Source: Rikenella microfusus (lineage in GTDB: Bacteria > Bacteroidota > Bacteroidia > Bacteroidales > Tenuifilaceae). Taken from it: a stretch of 64,000 nucleotides of DNA. Both the position numbers and the translations under genes were made by a program. The notes below the pieces were generated by a model. It was not told where the DNA came from. It searched no databases and saw only the letters and a list, made by a program, of their open reading frames with translations. The stretch spans positions 28,739-92,738 of the forward strand of contig DYKO01000012.1 in NCBI GenBank assembly GCA_020722565.1, given 5' to 3'. Position 1 is the stretch's first letter. Every line of letters begins with the position of its first letter. Positions 1 through 10,775 of this stretch are shown piece by piece.

Positions 1-25
1 AGGCAGCTCTTGTTCGGTAAATCCT

Positions 26-571
26 TTATCGAATCTGCTTTACAAGTTCCATCCCCCTTGTAAGAGCATCTTTGTTCATGGGTATAAGGTGATGGTGACG
101 TTGAGGAAGCGATTTTTCTAATCCTTTGGTTACATTTTCCAATTTTACGATGGGTTTAACCTTCAGGAAGGCTCCCAAAACAATCATATTAAATGTTTTA
201 GCATTTTTCAGGCGTGTAGCTTCTTCAACGGCCTCCACCTGATAAATGCTGATATCGGTGCGCTGTGGAGGACGTGTAATGCCATTGGGGTCATAAATAA
301 GAACACCACCTGGTTTTAGCATTTTCTCAAATTTATCCATGGATTGCTGGTTGAGAATAATGGCTGTATCGAATTCCTGAAGAATGGGGGAGCTGATACG
401 CATATCGCTAAGGATTACAGTAACATTAGCAGTACCACCACGCATCTCGGGACCATACGATGGCATCCATGCCACTTCCTGATCCTGCATGATGCCTGAA
501 TAGGCAAGTATCTTACCCATTGACAGTACGCCTTGCCCACCAAAACCGGCTATGATGATTTCTTCGGTCAT
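26..571 (-). CDS. 2-oxoacid:ferredoxin oxidoreductase, gamma subunit (KorC/VorC-like)
   Basis: ORF 181 aa; GFGGQGVLSMGKILAYSG and PSYGPEMRGGTANVTVILS motifs typical of the gamma subunit; clustered with beta, alpha and ferredoxin subunits. Confidence 0.92.
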   Translation of the reverse strand: MTEEIIIAGFGGQGVLSMGKILAYSGIMQDQEVAWMPSYGPEMRGGTANVTVILSDMRISSPILQEFDTAIILNQQSMDKFEKMLKPGGVLIYDPNGITRPPQRTDISIYQVEAVEEATRLKNAKTFNMIVLGAFLKVKPIVKLENVTKGLEKSLPQRHHHLIPMNKDALTRGMELVKQIR

Positions 572-595
572 TTTTTTCCCTTTAAAGTTTTAAAA

Positions 596-1357
596 TTATT
601 CATCCTTAAAATCTCCAATTGGATAGAATGGGAACATATGTTCAACCATCCATTCATTTGCTTTAACAGGCGATAACTTCCATCCTGAGTTGCAGGTTGA
701 AACTACTTCGATAAACGAGGTTCCCTTCTTCTTCCCTACATTTTCAAATGCCTTTGTAATAGCTTTCTTAAGTTTACGAACCGCAGCAGGAGTATGGCCT
801 GATTGGCGGGTTACGTAACAGGTACCAGGGAGCTGGGCTATCAAATCGGTAATTTTTAAGGGATACCCGTTAAGTTCAACCTTTCGACCATAGGGTGTGG
901 TAGAGGTAGGCATGTCGAGTATAGATGTTGGGGCCATTTGTCCCCCGGTCATACCGTAAATGCCGTTGTTGATAAAAATAACCACAATATTCTCACCGCG
1001 GTTACAAGCATGAATGATTTCGGCAGTACCAATTGATGCAAGGTCGCCATCACCCTGGTAGGTAAATACATACTTATCGGGATACAATCGATTAATTGCG
1101 GTGGCAAGAGCAGGAGCTCTACCGTGGGCGGCCTCGTGCCAATCAATATCAATGTAGTTGTAGGCCAATACCGAGCAACCAACAGGAGCAACACCGATGG
1201 TTTTTTCTTGTATTCCCATCTCATCGATTACCTCTGCTAAAACTTTATGAACCACGCCATGGGTACATCCTGGGCAGTAGTGCATAATATTATCGGTTAG
1301 AAGTTTGGTTTTACCGTAAACCAAGTTTTCTTCCTTAATTATATCCTTAACATCCAT
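596..1357 (-). CDS. 2-oxoacid:ferredoxin oxidoreductase, beta subunit (TPP-binding)
   Basis: ORF 253 aa; CPGCTHG, GDGDLASIGTAEIIHACNRGENIVVIFINNGIYGMTGGQMAPTS TPP-binding region. Confidence 0.94.
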   Translation of the reverse strand: MDVKDIIKEENLVYGKTKLLTDNIMHYCPGCTHGVVHKVLAEVIDEMGIQEKTIGVAPVGCSVLAYNYIDIDWHEAAHGRAPALATAINRLYPDKYVFTYQGDGDLASIGTAEIIHACNRGENIVVIFINNGIYGMTGGQMAPTSILDMPTSTTPYGRKVELNGYPLKITDLIAQLPGTCYVTRQSGHTPAAVRKLKKAITKAFENVGKKKGTSFIEVVSTCNSGWKLSPVKANEWMVEHMFPFYPIGDFKDE

Positions 1358-1361
1358 TTTT

Positions 1362-2447
1362 TTATCCTTTTATAATTTTTTCTTCCAAAGCAGCAACCAC
1401 TTCATTGGGTGTGGCAATAACACCACCCATTCTACCAAAGTGTTCTACCTTAACTTTACCATCAACAGCAAGACGAACGTCCTCAACCATTTGTCCTGCA
1501 CTCATTTCAACGGCAAGAATACCCTTAACCTGTCCCAGCATTTCCCTAATTGCCTTGGTGGGGTAAGGGAACAGGGTTATGGGACGAAGCAATCCAACCT
1601 TTATGCCTTTTTCACGAGCCAAATCAACAGCTTTTTGGCAAATACGGCTAGCTGACCCATAGGCAACAAGGAGATATTCTGCGTCGTCGCAAGCAATCTT
1701 TTCAAAACGGACCTCCTTTTCCTCTATCTCACGGTACTTTTTCTGGAGCTTGAGGTTAAATTGTTCCTGACGGTAGGGATCAAGATCGAGTGAGGTAATA
1801 ATATTCCTGGGACGATCATGGGTTTTACCAGTGGTTGCCCATGAACCGTAACGAGCCACTATTTCCTCATTGGTAAGACGGGGCTTGTAAGACCCTAACT
1901 GAACCTTTTCCATCATTTGGCCTATGACACCATCGGAAAGGATGAGGGCTGGGTTACGATACTTGAAAGCCAGTTCAAAGCCAAGATTTACAAAATCGTA
2001 CATTTCCTGAACGGATGCCGGAGCCAGAACAATAAGTCGATAATCGCCATGTCCGCCACCCTTTACTGACTGGAAGTAGTCGCTCTGGGCAGGTTGAATG
2101 GTACCCAATCCAGGGCCCCCACGAACCACATTAACAATAAGACAAGGAAGTTCAGCGCCTGCAATGTATGATATACCCTCCTGTTTCAAGCTAATACCAG
2201 GGCTAGACGATGAGGTCATTACCTTTTTGCCACATCCAGCACCACCATAAACCATGTTTATTGCAGCCACCTCGCTTTCGGCCTGAAGCACAATCATCCC
2301 TGTTTCATCCCAGGGTTTACGGGCCATTAAAGTTTCAAGTACCTCCGATTGAGGGGTAATAGGGTATCCGAAATATGCATCACAACCGCAACGTATGGCT
2401 GCCTCTGCAATAGCTTCGTTACCCTTCATCAATTTATAATCTGCCAT
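1362..2447 (-). CDS. 2-oxoacid:ferredoxin oxidoreductase, alpha subunit (VorB/KorA-like)
   Basis: ORF 361 aa; KGNEAIAEAAIRCGCDAYFGYPITPQSEV N-terminus typical of VOR/KOR alpha. Confidence 0.93.
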   Translation of the reverse strand: MADYKLMKGNEAIAEAAIRCGCDAYFGYPITPQSEVLETLMARKPWDETGMIVLQAESEVAAINMVYGGAGCGKKVMTSSSSPGISLKQEGISYIAGAELPCLIVNVVRGGPGLGTIQPAQSDYFQSVKGGGHGDYRLIVLAPASVQEMYDFVNLGFELAFKYRNPALILSDGVIGQMMEKVQLGSYKPRLTNEEIVARYGSWATTGKTHDRPRNIITSLDLDPYRQEQFNLKLQKKYREIEEKEVRFEKIACDDAEYLLVAYGSASRICQKAVDLAREKGIKVGLLRPITLFPYPTKAIREMLGQVKGILAVEMSAGQMVEDVRLAVDGKVKVEHFGRMGGVIATPNEVVAALEEKIIKG

Positions 2448-2483
2448 TTTTTTAACTGTTTAATTTTTTTTACCACTGTTGTA

Positions 2484-2720
2484 TTAAACGTTTGCTTCGG
2501 TATTAACCTTATAAACCGTTATTACGGTATCGGGACAAACAATAGCGCAGTTTGCGCAGCCAATACAAGCGTCGGGATTGGCCATGTAGGCATAGTTGTA
2601 GCCTTTGCCGTTTACCTCTTTTGCCAAGTCAATAACCTTTGACGGACAGGCAACCACGCAAAGGCCGCAACCCTTACACTTTTCTACATCGACCACAATT
2701 GCTCCTCTAACTTTTGCCAT
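2484..2720 (-). CDS. 4Fe-4S dicluster ferredoxin subunit of 2-oxoacid oxidoreductase (KorD/VorD-like)
   Basis: 78 aa; two CxxCxxCxxxCP motifs (CKGCGLCVVACP, CIGCANCAIVCP). Confidence 0.92.
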   Translation of the reverse strand: MAKVRGAIVVDVEKCKGCGLCVVACPSKVIDLAKEVNGKGYNYAYMANPDACIGCANCAIVCPDTVITVYKVNTEANV

Positions 2721-2750
2721 TTTAGTTTGATTTGTAGTTATACAATTTGG

Positions 2751-4070
2751 TTAACTATTTGTATGATCAACATGAAAACGTTTAAGCCTTTCTTCTAAAT
2801 CGGGGAATTGACTACTTTGAACCTGCGAAACACAGGCCCTAAGCCCTTCGGTTCGTTCGCTGCCGGTTATGGCAAGCGATATGGCGCTAATTCCATAATA
2901 GAGTAATTCCTCAATAAGTTGTTCCCCACTAAGTCCGGGATACGATATGGTAAAGTAGAAACCATCGGCCAATGGTTTGTCTTCATCCATATCATATACT
3001 ATTTTAAAGCCATTATCGGTAAAGAGTTTTTTCATTATTTTGGCTTTCGCACCATATTCCCTAACGCTTTCAACAAAATTTAAATTTCCGTCGTTGGCAG
3101 CCTTTAGCATGGCCGCAAGACCATACTGTGTGGAGTGGCAAACACCAGATGATAGAGAGTAAACCGCCCCATACAACATGGCGTAGCCAAATTCATCGGA
3201 TGAGAAAAACCTTTTTAAATCGGGGAAGCGACGTTTATACAACTCATTACCAATAACCATAGTCCCTATGCGCTGACCAGCGTATGAAAAGACTTTTGAA
3301 CTCGATATCAGCATTAGCCAATTATTTGTATAGTTGGCTACTGTGGGTTGATAAGGTGGTACACCGGGTTTCGAGAGATCCCTTCTGAAATCCATGGCAA
3401 AGTAAGCTAAATCTTCAATAACTATAGCATCGTAGGCAGTTGCCAGTTCGCCAATTATTTGGAGCTCCTTTTCGGTAAAACAAATCCACGATGGGTTGTT
3501 GGGATTAGAATACAGTATGGCCGATATGTTACCCTTTTTAAGATACGACTCCAATTTATCGCGTAGCTTATCGCCCCTGAAATTATACACATCAAAGGTT
3601 TCGTAACTCATGCCAAGTACTCGCAGCTGTTGCTTTTGAACCGGAAATCCTGGATCAATAAAAAGAACAGTATCTTTAGCAGCATTACAACGGTTAACAA
3701 CCAGAAAAGTTGCCATGGCACCCTGCATGGAACCAACGGTAGGGATACAGCCCTGTTCGCTAACATCTATATTTATGAAATTCTTTACAAATCTTGCTAT
3801 TTCCCTTTTGAGCTCGGGTACTCCATCAATCATGGGGTATTTTGAGGCTACACCGCGACGTAAGGCATCAATTTCAGCCTCAATGCCAATTTGTGAGGGC
3901 TCCAGACCCGGCACCCCCATTTCCATACGTACATATTTAATCCCTGTAGCCTGCTCAATTTCATTTACAAGCCTAACCAGTTCGCGTATCGAAGCTTTAC
4001 CTAAAACAGATAGCCGAGATTCCTGAATCTTTTGCTTTACAATATCAAGGGGAATGGGTGTCGTTTTCAT
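2751..4070 (-). CDS. PLP-dependent aminotransferase, class I/II
   Basis: 439 aa; SNPNNPSWICF, VIEDLAYFAMDF, SSSKVFSYAGQRIG (PLP lysine). Confidence 0.88.
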   Translation of the reverse strand: MKTTPIPLDIVKQKIQESRLSVLGKASIRELVRLVNEIEQATGIKYVRMEMGVPGLEPSQIGIEAEIDALRRGVASKYPMIDGVPELKREIARFVKNFINIDVSEQGCIPTVGSMQGAMATFLVVNRCNAAKDTVLFIDPGFPVQKQQLRVLGMSYETFDVYNFRGDKLRDKLESYLKKGNISAILYSNPNNPSWICFTEKELQIIGELATAYDAIVIEDLAYFAMDFRRDLSKPGVPPYQPTVANYTNNWLMLISSSKVFSYAGQRIGTMVIGNELYKRRFPDLKRFFSSDEFGYAMLYGAVYSLSSGVCHSTQYGLAAMLKAANDGNLNFVESVREYGAKAKIMKKLFTDNGFKIVYDMDEDKPLADGFYFTISYPGLSGEQLIEELLYYGISAISLAITGSERTEGLRACVSQVQSSQFPDLEERLKRFHVDHTNS

Positions 4071-4338
4071 GTACTTGTTATTCTATATTGATACCTAATA
4101 CATTGCAGTCATTATGTTCAACAAGTGTGATTTTCGAATCAACTCACAATTTTACAAAAAAATCTTTTATTCTATCACAAAAATCTAAAAAAATGTAATA
4201 ATCTGTTATTATTTTAAATTGATAATGAAAATATTTTTGAAAAACAGCCGACTTATACTTATAGAATGTTAATAAAATAAGCCCCAATAAAAAATGTGTG
4301 TATCAAAACCTCCTGTACATACCGTACATAGATTAAAA

Positions 4339-4374
4339 AAAGAGGGTGCCTAAAACCTCATCGACACCCTCTTT
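4339..4374 (-). terminator. Rho-independent terminator of the T9SS protein gene
   Basis: AAAGAGGGTGcc...gacACCCTCTTT stem with T-run on the minus strand, directly downstream of the 4391..7114 gene. Confidence 0.75.
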
Positions 4375-4390
4375 GATTATCTATTTGGTA

Positions 4391-7114
4391 TTATTGCTTT
4401 ATTAACTTATGAGTGGAGTATCCCTTGCGGGTTATTAACTTAACAATGAACAAACCCTTGGGTAAGTGACTCAAGTTTACCCGATTTTCGGTTTGCCTGC
4501 GGTTATAAACTATTTTACCGTTAATATCAAAAATAAGTATGGTATAATCATCGGTGAAGGAGATATCAATGAAATCAGTTGCTGGGTTGGGATAAATACT
4601 CGGACTTATTTGATTATGCTCAGTACCAATTCCAAGCGGTGTTAAATTTACGGTAACAAATGAATCGTCGTTCCAAAGATTAAATGTACCTGTATAGGTA
4701 TAGTAGTCTTTAACCGAAACAGAATAGGGTATGTTACTCCCAAATGGCTGGTATGAATATGCATAACCACTAATGTTGGTATAAACGGTATCGCTATTAT
4801 TTACTACTATATTTGCATTTATAATTGGACTACCCTTGGAGGTTACATAAAACGTCACTCGGTAGTATTCGGGTTGCATTTTTACAGTAAAAGTGGAATC
4901 GGAATCAAGATTTATGTATATGGATCCGGGGAAGTAATTATCTACATACACGCTCCCCGTTATTGCTCCGGGAAGTAAACCGTTAAATGTACATATGCCC
5001 TCACTATTAGTATTAAGAGCACCATAATCATCAATTCTTACCTTAGCATTAGGAATATTTACATCATAGTTATCCTTTACAGCAACCGTCAAATTGTAAG
5101 TAGCTGCAGCCTCCATGTATATGGTAATTAAGGTATCGCTATTGTTTACAACAACTTCATCAAAGTTTTGCATTTTGTAATTTGACAGCAAAACATTTAC
5201 AGGATATACCCCATTTGGCAGGGATAGGCTATCCTCACCATTCTGGTTAGTTGTAAGCTGATATGGGTAAGAAATTATTATTGCATTCTGCAAGGGGGTC
5301 TCGCTAACATCCAAAACCCTGAACTTAACCTTATAGTTTTTTTGGAGCGAATCAATTATAACAACATCCTGGGAGAACACCGAAAATTTTTTATCAATAG
5401 AATAGTATCCTGAGGAATCGATTCTATAGGTGTATTGACCATTGTCTAATTTGATGGATACCTGACCCTGGTCATTGGTGCGGAGCGTTGAATCGATCTC
5501 AGAAATTTTAATTTTTACATTTGTTGCGGGCTCTTTTTGTTGATTGAGAATACTAAAATAAACTGTTGGATTTTGGACAGGTGCACCGATTATTGCTCTT
5601 ATTGCAAGATTACCAATGGATTGATTTGACATTAGCGAAACGTTAAAGGGATAATAGTTTACTGTTTTCCAGAAGAAACCGTATGAATTTCCATCGTATC
5701 CTATACCTAAAGGCAAATCAGTTGTTTGAATAACATTAATGTAGTATTTAAAGCCGGGTTTACAGTATATAGGTTTGGAAAAGATGTAATCCCCGGTCCC
5801 TCCCAGAACAGAAAAACTTTTTTGGAATACTTCCATAGCCACTGACCGAGCATCATTGGGTAGAGCCGGATTAACTTCAAGCACCTCAATGTAAAAATTA
5901 AGTGGATAATTTTCTTCAATTGTCCCAGGATTGTTTCCCCATCCTATTTGAGCTCCTTTTATAAAGCATGTCTTATTAATTTCGAATAAATTTCCAACTG
6001 CAGTACTATTACCAAAAGAAATTCCTCCTACTACTCCCCGATCAGTTGAGTAAATATCATTGGTAATCTCAAAAGAGGTTTCATCGCTATTATTTTCAGT
6101 GATGGTATCAGGTGGAGTAGCTGCAGCTATGGAAATGGTGTAGCTGTCAATATTTGGTTTAACTAATAATTTGTCGTTAAAAACAACTACTCGTTGGTCG
6201 CCAGTTTCCAAAGTATCACTAATTTTTATAGTTGAAGAGAATCCAGAAACCTTATCACAACTCGAAGAAATAGTTAACGTGTCGGTTAGCCTATTCCCAA
6301 GGTTATATACTGATGTTTTAATATTTAAAAGTAGTGAATCAAAAGTAGTATAAGGGACTTTAGAGTAAGTAAGGGGTATGGCTGTCAATTGAATATCAGG
6401 AATATTAAGGTTTGTAATGGTAACATCATCTAAGGCAAGTTGGGTTCCCATGTTTTGATTATTTCGGTTTTCATAAACAAAGGCAAGCCTGATATTTTTG
6501 CCTGCATAATCCAATAACGAGATGTTAATTAGCGTTTTGTACTGGTTGGGTATGGATGTGATGGAATCCTTTCCTAGGTATAATAAGGTATCCAATGATT
6601 GATTATCAACATTGTAAACAAGGGTGTAAAAATTGGTAATATAGTTTTGGGTATAGTTGCTATAGTACCAAAGCCAGAATCTAAGAAATGTTTCATGATC
6701 AGCTGGAATGGCTAGGGTATCCAAGCTTATAAGCCAAGTGAAGTCTGGTGCCGTGTATGATATTGCCACAGAGCCCTCACCGTGTTTGATGTATGTTGCT
6801 CCATTTCCATTGAAACTTTGAGGGGTGCACCAGAACCACTTTGGGGTTGATGCTTCGGTTACCGCTTGAAAATCAAGTGAGCCACTCCTGAGAATTTCCC
6901 ATTTCTGGGTTAACTGGTAACCATCTCCTTCAAAATCATCATAAAATAAAGACAAGGTTGGGGTACCGTTACCCTTATGGAATTGGTTATATTTATGCTG
7001 ATTTACACGGTAAACGGTTTTGTTACCAAATGGCATTCTTTCGTTTTGTGCCATAGAAGCGACATAGATTATCGAAAGCAGGAAAAGAGATATAAATCTT
7101 TTCATAAATTTCAT
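4391..7114 (-). CDS. Secreted multidomain protein with carboxypeptidase-regulatory-like repeats and T9SS type A C-terminal sorting domain
   Basis: 907 aa; signal peptide MKFMKRFISLFLLSIIYVASMAQ; C-terminus SIYPNPATDFIDISF...KGLFIVKLITRKGYSTHKLIKQ. Confidence 0.85.
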   Translation of the reverse strand: MKFMKRFISLFLLSIIYVASMAQNERMPFGNKTVYRVNQHKYNQFHKGNGTPTLSLFYDDFEGDGYQLTQKWEILRSGSLDFQAVTEASTPKWFWCTPQSFNGNGATYIKHGEGSVAISYTAPDFTWLISLDTLAIPADHETFLRFWLWYYSNYTQNYITNFYTLVYNVDNQSLDTLLYLGKDSITSIPNQYKTLINISLLDYAGKNIRLAFVYENRNNQNMGTQLALDDVTITNLNIPDIQLTAIPLTYSKVPYTTFDSLLLNIKTSVYNLGNRLTDTLTISSSCDKVSGFSSTIKISDTLETGDQRVVVFNDKLLVKPNIDSYTISIAAATPPDTITENNSDETSFEITNDIYSTDRGVVGGISFGNSTAVGNLFEINKTCFIKGAQIGWGNNPGTIEENYPLNFYIEVLEVNPALPNDARSVAMEVFQKSFSVLGGTGDYIFSKPIYCKPGFKYYINVIQTTDLPLGIGYDGNSYGFFWKTVNYYPFNVSLMSNQSIGNLAIRAIIGAPVQNPTVYFSILNQQKEPATNVKIKISEIDSTLRTNDQGQVSIKLDNGQYTYRIDSSGYYSIDKKFSVFSQDVVIIDSLQKNYKVKFRVLDVSETPLQNAIIISYPYQLTTNQNGEDSLSLPNGVYPVNVLLSNYKMQNFDEVVVNNSDTLITIYMEAAATYNLTVAVKDNYDVNIPNAKVRIDDYGALNTNSEGICTFNGLLPGAITGSVYVDNYFPGSIYINLDSDSTFTVKMQPEYYRVTFYVTSKGSPIINANIVVNNSDTVYTNISGYAYSYQPFGSNIPYSVSVKDYYTYTGTFNLWNDDSFVTVNLTPLGIGTEHNQISPSIYPNPATDFIDISFTDDYTILIFDINGKIVYNRRQTENRVNLSHLPKGLFIVKLITRKGYSTHKLIKQ

Positions 7115-7173
7115 TTTTTATGATTTAAGTTATACTCAAATTAGGAATAAAGGTATAAAAAAAAGTGTAATAA

Positions 7174-7205
7174 AAAAACCCGTAGCTGAAATCTACGGGT
7201 TTTTC
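7174..7205 (-). terminator. Rho-independent terminator downstream of the 7223..8404 gene
   Basis: AACCCGTAG-ctgaaat-CTACGGGTT hairpin flanked by A/T runs. Confidence 0.75.
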
Positions 7206-7222
7206 GGAATACAAAGCGATGA

Positions 7223-8404
7223 TTATATTTTTGCCAAAGCCTGATCTAAATCGGCAATTATATCCTCAACATCCTCAATGCCAACAGAAAAACGAACGAG
7301 ACCGTCGGTGATATTTGCCTTTAACCTTGCATCAGGACTTATTTTTGAGTGGGTCATTGATGCAGGATGCTGAATCAGCGTTTCAACACCACCAAGTGAG
7401 ACCGCTAGCATAGCCAACCCTACATTGTTCATAAGGGTTTTCCCTGCATCAATTCCTCCTTTAAGTTCAAAGCTAATCATAGTACCAGGACCCTTCATTT
7501 GCTTCTTAGCAAGTTCGTATTGGGGGTGCGATTTGAGCCCAGGATACTTAACCCATTCTATTTTTGGGTGATTCTCAAGGTATTCTGCTACTTTTTGAGC
7601 ATTTTGCTGAGCACGCTCAACACGAAGAGCTAGAGTTTTAATCCCACGGAGTACCATGAAAGCCTGATGTGGATCCATATTACAACCCATATTCACCATG
7701 GCAGGCCGAACAATTTTGTAAAGTTCTTCGGTTTTGGTAACAATAATACCTGCCACAATATCGGCATGACCGTTTAGGAATTTAGTCATGGAGTGGAATA
7801 CCACATCAGCACCAAGGTCAAGAGGTTTCTGGAGGTAAGGACTGCAGAATGTGTTGTCCACCACCACAACCAAACCGTGTCTATGTGCCAATTCCGATGC
7901 TGCCTTTATATTGGTAATAACCATTGTAGGATTGGTAGGACTTTCAAGGTAAAGCATGCGGGTATTTGGCTTTATGGCAGCTTCAATGTTTTCCAGCTTC
8001 GATGTATCAATATAGGTGCTCTCAACACCAAAACGTTTGAAGTAGGTTTCCATAATTACGCGCGAGGGTCCATATACAGCATTTGTGCTAACTATATGAT
8101 CGCCTGCCTTCAAAAAAGCCACGTAAATTGATGAAACTGCTCCCATTCCCGAAGCTGTGGCTATCCCACCAAAGCCATTTTCCAGAATGGCCACCTGACG
8201 CTCAAGCGTTGAAATGGTGGGATTACCAATTCGGGTGTAGATGTAACCATCGCTTTCACCAGCAAAACACTTTGCCCCCTCATCTGCATTTTCAAATGCA
8301 AATGTTGATGTTTGGTAAATGGGTACCGTTGCGCTCCCCAGGGGATCTGGCTCCATGCCTCCATGTATGAGAAGGCTGTTAAATCCTAATTTCTCGTTAT
8401 GCAT
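7223..8404 (-). CDS. Cys/Met metabolism PLP-dependent enzyme (methionine gamma-lyase / cystathionine gamma-lyase family)
   Basis: 393 aa; YTRIGNPTISTLERQVAILE, SMTKFLNGHADIVAGIIV PLP motif, SLGGVETLIQHPASMTHS. Confidence 0.92.
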   Translation of the reverse strand: MHNEKLGFNSLLIHGGMEPDPLGSATVPIYQTSTFAFENADEGAKCFAGESDGYIYTRIGNPTISTLERQVAILENGFGGIATASGMGAVSSIYVAFLKAGDHIVSTNAVYGPSRVIMETYFKRFGVESTYIDTSKLENIEAAIKPNTRMLYLESPTNPTMVITNIKAASELAHRHGLVVVVDNTFCSPYLQKPLDLGADVVFHSMTKFLNGHADIVAGIIVTKTEELYKIVRPAMVNMGCNMDPHQAFMVLRGIKTLALRVERAQQNAQKVAEYLENHPKIEWVKYPGLKSHPQYELAKKQMKGPGTMISFELKGGIDAGKTLMNNVGLAMLAVSLGGVETLIQHPASMTHSKISPDARLKANITDGLVRFSVGIEDVEDIIADLDQALAKI

Positions 8405-8627
8405 TGGATATGTGCTTTAAAATGATTTTTTTAAATTCTTACCCTGCAAAGGTTGTAATCTTTTCTTAAAAAATGAATATCTTGAATATTTTTAAGGCGA
8501 CATGATTCTAACATGCCAACTAAAACATCGAAACTTCTTTCCACTAATATTCCGTGGGTATTCCTACTTTTTGGGTATATTACATCTATTAGCTAATTTC
8601 GTTGGATAAAATACACTCGTTAAAAAA

Positions 8628-9665
8628 ATGTTTGACCCTAGTAACGCCGAGCTATCCGAAGTTGTTGTTCATTCTGTTGGAATGGCAGAACAACCCGCTA
8701 TTTTATCGGATAAAAGTGTTGATATTTCCGATAATCTTTTAAATGATGTCCTAAAGGATTATTTTTTAAGAAACTTCAGAAGCCATGGATTTTATTCCTT
8801 TGAGCATTCCTCAAATATTGCTCTGAATGAAATCTATAGCTATTGTTGCAATTTTTTTGAAGGCAATGTGAATTTTATAGATTTCTCAAAAAAGGTTGCT
8901 TTGCACCTAAAACATGTTTCGGTACACCCAAAAATAAAGAGTGGGGAACTGTATATTTTATCTTTTAACAACATGGTGGTTGAAGGTGAACTTGTTGATG
9001 GGATTGGCATTTTTAAATCGGAAAGCAAGGAAAAGTTTCTTCAAGTTATTCAAGAACCCACAGGTTTAAGGGTTTCCTGCCAGTTTGGAACAACCCCTCG
9101 CAAACTCGATAAAGCTTGCTTGGTATTCAATACCGAAAAGGAGATGGGATTTAAGCTGTCCATTATTGATAATACCAACCACGATGAGGCCAAATACTGG
9201 GTCGAAAACTTTTTAAGAGCTAAGCTGCGCAACGACGATTTTTATCAGACCAAACAGACTATCAACCTCTGTCGTGAATTTGTAGAGGAGGTGGTGAATA
9301 CTAATAATAATTTTGCAAAGGTTGACCAGGCTGATATCCTCTGCAAAACCCGCGACTTTTTTAAGGCTAATGAGGTGTTTGATTTGAAGGAGTTTGAAGA
9401 GGTGGTCCTTGAGGAACCTCAGATTGCTGAATCGTTCAGAAAATATAAGCAAAAATATGAAGAGGCTATTGGGTGCGACATTCCCGACTCATTTAAAATT
9501 TCCACTGATGCCACCCGCCAATCGCAAAAGTATTTTAAGAGTGTAATTAAGCTTGATAAAAATTTTCATATTTATATCCATGGCGGACGGGAACGTGTTG
9601 AACGTGGATTTGACAGCGATACAGGGTTAAACTATTATAAACTTTATTTTGATAACGAAATGTAA
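8628..9665 (+). CDS. Nucleoid-associated protein (NdpA/37-kDa family)
   Basis: 345 aa; overall pattern LSFNNMVVEGELVDGIGIFKSESKEKFLQV and C-terminal KLDKNFHIYIHGGRERVERGFDSDTGLNYYKLYFDNEM. Confidence 0.8.
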   Translation: MFDPSNAELSEVVVHSVGMAEQPAILSDKSVDISDNLLNDVLKDYFLRNFRSHGFYSFEHSSNIALNEIYSYCCNFFEGNVNFIDFSKKVALHLKHVSVHPKIKSGELYILSFNNMVVEGELVDGIGIFKSESKEKFLQVIQEPTGLRVSCQFGTTPRKLDKACLVFNTEKEMGFKLSIIDNTNHDEAKYWVENFLRAKLRNDDFYQTKQTINLCREFVEEVVNTNNNFAKVDQADILCKTRDFFKANEVFDLKEFEEVVLEEPQIAESFRKYKQKYEEAIGCDIPDSFKISTDATRQSQKYFKSVIKLDKNFHIYIHGGRERVERGFDSDTGLNYYKLYFDNEM

Positions 9666-9780
9666 CCCGGTAATCGGCAGATTATCGGGAATAATTATTA
9701 TTTCCCCAAAAAAATATTGATTATTTTGAACTTTTTTTGTAACTTTATGTTATCCTAAATAAGAATATTTCTTTTATAAG

Positions 9781-10227
9781 ATGGATTATAATTATCTGAT
9801 AAAAATGCTTACCGACAAAGGTCTTAAAGTAACGCCCCAAAGAGTTGCCGTACTTGAGGTTTTACATGAGATAAGGAATCATCCCTCAGCAGAACAGGTT
9901 CGACAACAGCTTCACCTTAGGCATCCGAACATTGCAATTGGAACTATATACAATATACTTGAAACTTTTTGTGAGTATGGAATTATTAAAAAGATTAAAA
10001 CTGATAGCGATTATGTGCGATATGATGTAGAAATGGAAAGGCATCATCATATTTACTGCGAGAGCTGCAATAGCATTGAGAATTACTTTGACCCTGAGCT
10101 TGATGAGCTTATAAGTAGCTATTTTAAATATAAAAAAATACCCAACTTTCAGATTAAAGACTTTAACCTGCAAATTGTAGGAAATTATACCAATGAACAA
10201 AATGTTAAAACAAACCAAAACGAATAG
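9781..10227 (+). CDS. Fur/PerR family transcriptional regulator
   Basis: 148 aa; GLKVTPQRVAVLEVLHEIRNHPSAEQV, HPNIAIGTIYNILETF, HHHIYCESCNSIENYFD. Confidence 0.92.
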   Translation: MDYNYLIKMLTDKGLKVTPQRVAVLEVLHEIRNHPSAEQVRQQLHLRHPNIAIGTIYNILETFCEYGIIKKIKTDSDYVRYDVEMERHHHIYCESCNSIENYFDPELDELISSYFKYKKIPNFQIKDFNLQIVGNYTNEQNVKTNQNE

Positions 10228-10230
10228 ATT

Positions 10231-10743
10231 ATGGGAAAAGAAGGAATCAGAATAGCATCGGTTGATATAGAAAAGCTGCTTGAGATGCTAAATGCTGCAC
10301 TTGCCGAGGAATGGCTGGCATACTACCAGTACTGGATTGGTGCAAAAGTTATGGAAGGCCCCATGCGCAGCGAAATTGAGCCAGAACTATTGCTCCATGC
10401 CAACCAGGAACTGAACCATGCCATCATGGTTGCCGATCGTATTATTCAATTGGGGGGAACACCACTGCTACATCCTAACGAATGGTTTAAGCATGCCGGT
10501 TGCAGCTACGATGCGCCAGTTGACCCTTACATTGAGACCATTCTTGAACAAAACCTAAATGGTGAACGTTGCGCCATACGCAGGTACAATGAGATTGCCA
10601 CATTTACCAGTGGCAAAGACCACATGACCCATCAAATGGCAACTCAAATACTTACCGAAGAAATTGAACATGAGAATGATATCGAGGATTGGATAACAGA
10701 TATCAATCGCATGAAAGAGGAACTGAGAAAATTCAAAGTGTAA
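10231..10743 (+). CDS. Ferritin-like DPS-like (DPSL / thioferritin-type) protein
   Basis: 170 aa; ferroxidase-like E...E..H helices (LAEEWLAYYQYW, HANQELNHAIMVADRI, EEIEHENDIEDW) plus paired Cys (HAGCSYD, GERCAIRRYNEI). Confidence 0.85.
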   Translation: MGKEGIRIASVDIEKLLEMLNAALAEEWLAYYQYWIGAKVMEGPMRSEIEPELLLHANQELNHAIMVADRIIQLGGTPLLHPNEWFKHAGCSYDAPVDPYIETILEQNLNGERCAIRRYNEIATFTSGKDHMTHQMATQILTEEIEHENDIEDWITDINRMKEELRKFKV

Positions 10744-10775
10744 CCAAATATGTTTAACTCCTAAATTTCAAAAAA

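Noticed and set aside
949-1224. 91-aa minus-strand ORF overlapping the beta subunit gene
   Set aside because: Alternative frame within a clearly coding gene; low-complexity Leu/Thr composition and no motif.
4391-7114. Possible giant repeat adhesin
   Set aside because: The internal repeats are short carboxypeptidase-regulatory-like modules; the protein is a normal T9SS cargo.
8161-8364. ORFs in other frames inside the Cys/Met PLP enzyme gene
   Set aside because: Shadow ORFs of a strong CDS.
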